From Verrucomicrobiota bacterium (GTDB taxonomy: Bacteria; Verrucomicrobiota; Verrucomicrobiia; Opitutales; UBA953), in assembly GCA_016871415.1 (NCBI GenBank), contig VHDL01000005.1, positions 75,041 to 139,040 on the forward strand: a stretch of DNA of 64,000 nucleotides, in the 5' to 3' direction. Made by a program: the position numbers and the translations under genes. Of the stretch, positions 61,201-64,000 are shown in pieces. The notes beneath the pieces were generated by a model. It was given only the letters and a program-made list of their open reading frames with translations, ran no database searches and was not told the DNA's origin. The first letter of the stretch is position 1; each line of letters begins with the position of its first letter.

Positions 61201-61381
61201 CGCCCTTGGAGACGCCCTTGTCCTTGGAGTGGCACTCGTAGCAACGGTCAGCGAGGATGGGACGGATCTGACGCTCGTAGAACTCAAGGTCGGCGGCCGA
61301 GAACTTGGGCTCGGCGGCCGGCTCGGCGGCGGAAAGCGAGGCGAAACCGGCGAGCAGGGGAAGCAGACGGGCGGGGGTCAT
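58283..61381 (-). CDS. PSD1-type protein: cytochrome c domain plus DUF1549 and DUF1553
   Basis: 1032 residues with a signal peptide. A planctomycete-type cytochrome c domain carries the heme motif CYECH (C47, C50, H51). DUF1549 follows ([50 protein letters not shown] with a second CxxCH at 368-372). DUF1553 contains [53 protein letters not shown]-type blocks and [18 protein letters not shown]. The C-terminus ends SNEFVYLN, as in the paralogue upstream. It is probably cotranscribed with the DUF1501 gene. Such pairs are presumed periplasmic redox modules; the substrate is unknown. Confidence 0.92.
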   Translation of the reverse strand: [1032 protein letters not shown]

Positions 61382-61442
61382 CGGGTGGGGTGTTTACTCA
61401 AGAAATAACCCCGTCGACAGGCGAGGAGTTTCCTTTTGTCTT

Positions 61443-61460
61443 GTGAGTATTAATACTTAC
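61443..61460. promoter_or_regulatory. A/T-rich palindrome upstream of the PSD1 gene
   Basis: GTGAGTATTAATACTTAC contains the perfect 12-bp palindrome AGTATTAATACT, standing out in a G+C-rich window. It lies 62 bp before the PSD1 start at 61381, within the 178-bp gap after the paralogous gene. An operator or promoter-associated site is likely; the regulator is unknown. Confidence 0.4.
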
Positions 61461-61559
61461 CCGAACCGCGAAAACGGCAATGCTGGTCTGCTTGGCAGGC
61501 CCCAAGAAAAAGGCCTCCCGAACCCGGGCGACCTTAGTCAAAAAGGGGTCAAACGGGGC

Positions 61560-64000
61560 TCAGTTGATGTAGACGAACTCGTTCGAAAGCATCAGAGCCT
61601 GAGCTAGCAACTCAATAGGGGTCAATGGGTTGCGAGAAACACGATCGCCCACGTTGCGGATGCCGGTGGTGAGGCCGTTGCCGGCGACTTCGGCCATGAC
61701 CATGCCCTCCCCTTCTTCCGCCATCATCTTGGGCTCGGCGGCAGGGGCCGCGGGGCCGGCCTTCTTGTTGCCGAAAAGTCCGGGCCGAGCGGCCTTGCCT
61801 CCCCTGGCCACGGGCGCGGCCTTGGCGGAAGCGACGCCGGGGGCGACGCCTCCGGCGGCGAGAGCCTTGGCGGCCCTGTCGACGAACTCGCGGGCCATCC
61901 GGACTTCCAGGGAGGTCGGACGACGCTGGAAAAGCGCGCGGTACATCGCGGTCACGCGCATGTCGTCGGACATGGCGTTGACGACGTCCTTGCGAGCGGC
62001 GACCGCACGCGCGACCTCCACGGACAGCGGGTTGTTCATGAAGAACAGGGCCTGCTGGGGCACGATGGTGGAATTGCGCTTGGTGTTGGAGGCGTCGGGA
62101 TCGGCGTAGTCAAACTGCGTCAGGACGTCGTCGAGCCGACGGCGGTCGATGTAGCCGTAGAGGCTCCGGCGATAGCTGTAAGGCTCGTCGGTGATGTTGA
62201 CCGGACGGCCTCCGACGGAGGGATCGAGCTTGCCGGTGAGCACCAGCATCGAGTCACGGATGGATTCGAAGTCCAGGCGGCGGAGGTTGCCGCGCCAGAG
62301 CAAGCGGTTGGCCGCGTCGACCTTGAGCGGATCCACGGGACCCTTCTTGACGACGAGCGGATTGACGTTCGGGTTGGAATCCTGCCGGTAGGTCGAGCTG
62401 AGCACGATCATCCGGTGCAGGCGCTTCTGCTTCCAGCCGTTGGTCACGAAATCGGCGGCAAGCCAGTCCAGCAGCTCCGGGTGCGAAGGCGGGAGCGACA
62501 TGTTGCCGAAGTCGTCGGGGGTCGTGACGATGCCGTCGCCGAAGTGCTTCAGCCAGATCCGGTTGACGGCCACGCGCTGGGTGATGGCGGTGGACTTGTC
62601 GACGATGGAGCGGGCGAATTCGAGCCGGCCCGAACCGTCCACGTAGGGCCTGCGTTCGGCCACGGCCAGGGCCTCCAGGAAGCGGCGGGGCACGACCTCG
62701 CCCTTCTTGTTCCGGTCGCCACGGATGTAGACGTAGCTGTCACGCGGCTCCTCGACGTCCTGCACGATCATCGCCGCCTTCGGGGCGCCCGGATGGGTCA
62801 TGCGCAGGGCGTTGATCGCCGGGAACATGAAGTATCCGTTGGGACGGTTGTTGTTCAGGCCTCCGTACACCGGACGGTTCTGCCAGTCGGCGCAGAACTT
62901 GCGGGTCGTCATCATGGCCAGGAGCTCGTCGTTCGGGAAGATGTCCTCGTAGTCCGGGCAGGGCCAGGGATAGGAGGCGAGCTGGGCGATCTCCGGGCGG
63001 GTCTGGGCGCCGGCCCGGCCGGGCTTGGAACAGCGGTCGACGTGCGCCATGATCTCGGCGCGGTGCTTGTTGAAGACCTTCTGGTAGGCGACGGCGACCT
63101 CCTCGATGTTCTTGGGCTTGAGACCGCGCAGGCCGGCGGCGATCAAGGGGTTGACGGGGTTCTCGGCGTCGACGAGGGCCTCGGCGATGACGCGCGCGGC
63201 GCGCTCCTCGAACTGGATCAGCGGCACCTTGAGCAGGCGGGCGAACGGCCCGGTGATGGGCGAGCTTACCTGGATGCGCATGGCCTCGAAGTCGGGGATG
63301 CGCTCCATCTTGTACTTCTCATGGATGTCGCCGTATTCGACCGAACGGGCGCTGGTGGTGGCCAGCATCAGCCGACCGGCCAGCTCCTTGTCGTAGAGCT
63401 CACGCACTTCGCGGATGTAGCGGTAGAAGCCCGACACGCTCCTGTCCTGGAGCTCGTTGAGCCGCTTCTCGTAGTCGGCCCGGGCGGCGACGCCGGAGGG
63501 CGCGGCGGCGAGGAGCGGCGGCTCGCGCGGCTCCTTGATCGAGGCGAAGATGCCGTGCAGGGAGTAGTAGTCCTCGGCGGGGATGGGGTCGAACTTGTGG
63601 TCGTGGCAGCGTGAGCAGGCGACGGTCATGCCGAGGAAGGCCTTGGTGGTGGTGTCGATCCGTTCGTCGATCTCGTCGTCCTTGTTGTCGAAGCGCTTGC
63701 CGACGGTCAGGAAGCCGAGCGCGGCCAGGCGGGGGTCGTCGGGCGAGACGCCGGGGATGCGGTCGGCGGCCAGCTGCTCCACCACGAACTCGTCGTAGGG
63801 CTTGTCCGTGTTGAACGCGTCGATGAGGTAGTCGCGGTAGGTCCAGGCGTACTCGAAGCGGTAGCGCTCGAAGGTGTCGTTGACGTCGAGCTGTCCGGTG
63901 GTGTCGGAGTAGCGCGAGGTGTCCATCCAGTGACGCGCCCAGCGTTCGCCGTAATGCGGCGAGGCGAGGAGGAAATCCACCTGCTTCTCATAGACGCCCT
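61560..64000 (-). CDS. Second PSD1-type protein (DUF1549/DUF1553), N-terminus outside window
   Basis: The frame is open to the window edge, giving about 812 codons without a start; an internal GTG at 63980 is not the real start. It begins inside DUF1549 ([20 protein letters not shown]) and has [69 protein letters not shown] and the terminal SNEFVYIN. It is an old paralogue of the downstream gene, differing by an Ala/Pro/Lys-rich insert (~100 residues from the end). The cytochrome c domain, if present, is beyond the window. Confidence 0.92.
   Translation of the reverse strand, partial: [812 protein letters not shown]

Overview
The window reads as a G+C-rich chromosomal segment of a Verrucomicrobiota bacterium, probably Opitutae-like. 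This is inferred from gene content only: two adjacent large cytochrome-c/DUF1549/DUF1553 proteins paired with a Tat-exported DUF1501 protein, Gfo/Idh/MocA oxidoreductases next to a TIM-barrel sugar isomerase, citramalate synthase, LL-diaminopimelate aminotransferase, an OGG1-type glycosylase and weak or absent Shine-Dalgarno sequences. Five tRNA genes (Leu-CAA, Asn-GTT, Val-GAC, Arg-CCT, Phe-GAA) and housekeeping genes (eno, yidC, yebC-type, pyrE, panC, xylA, dapL) mark it as core chromosome. I saw no phage, plasmid, IS element or CRISPR array.

Layout. 1-3.2 kb: truncated sugar dehydrogenase, HU-like protein, tRNA-Leu, small proteins and an outer-membrane barrel. 3.2-7.1 kb: a nitrogen locus with two intact ammonium transporters, the frameshifted tail of a third, and three near-identical sigma-54-type promoter elements. 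One of these faces a hairpin-rich non-coding stretch instead of an intact gene. 7.2-9.5 kb: MerR-like regulator plus VWA protein. 9.6-16.2 kb: AsmA-like giant with an overlapping FecCD/ATPase pair, then an opposing operon of a small basic protein, a lipoprotein and OGG. 16.5-21.9 kb: a tightly overlapped sialic-acid operon (two NanM-like Kelch proteins, MFS transporter, NanA, sialidase) ending at the remnant of an N-acylglucosamine 2-epimerase. 21.9-29 kb: paired membrane proteins, a broken hydrolase, eno, Nudix, yebC, yidC, pyrE. 29-36.8 kb: a formylglycine-generating enzyme with both active-site cysteines, then MFS, FAD oxidoreductase, GT9, MsbA-like exporter and TerC. 37-45 kb: a possible NlpC/P60-like exported protein, a NYN-LOTUS protein, an esterase, cimA with a candidate Ile/Leu attenuator, dapL and TspO. 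45-51.4 kb: xylose/sugar catabolic cluster. 51.5-56.8 kb: panC, a DMT transporter, a coiled-coil protein with a C-terminal YacP-like NYN nuclease domain, ThuA-like protein and a 20-residue-repeat protein. 56.8-64 kb: DUF1501 and two PSD1-type proteins, the second cut by the window edge.

The most noteworthy signals are (a) a candidate translational attenuator before cimA, with a 29-codon leader ending in Ile-Ile-Gly-Ile-Ile-Gly-Leu; (b) three sigma-54 elements sharing TTGGCAYRNNNNATGC in 2.3 kb around the amt genes, one apparently driving a structured RNA; and (c) a coiled-coil/NYN nuclease protein with an unrecognised N-terminus. All are read by eye and need the stated checks.
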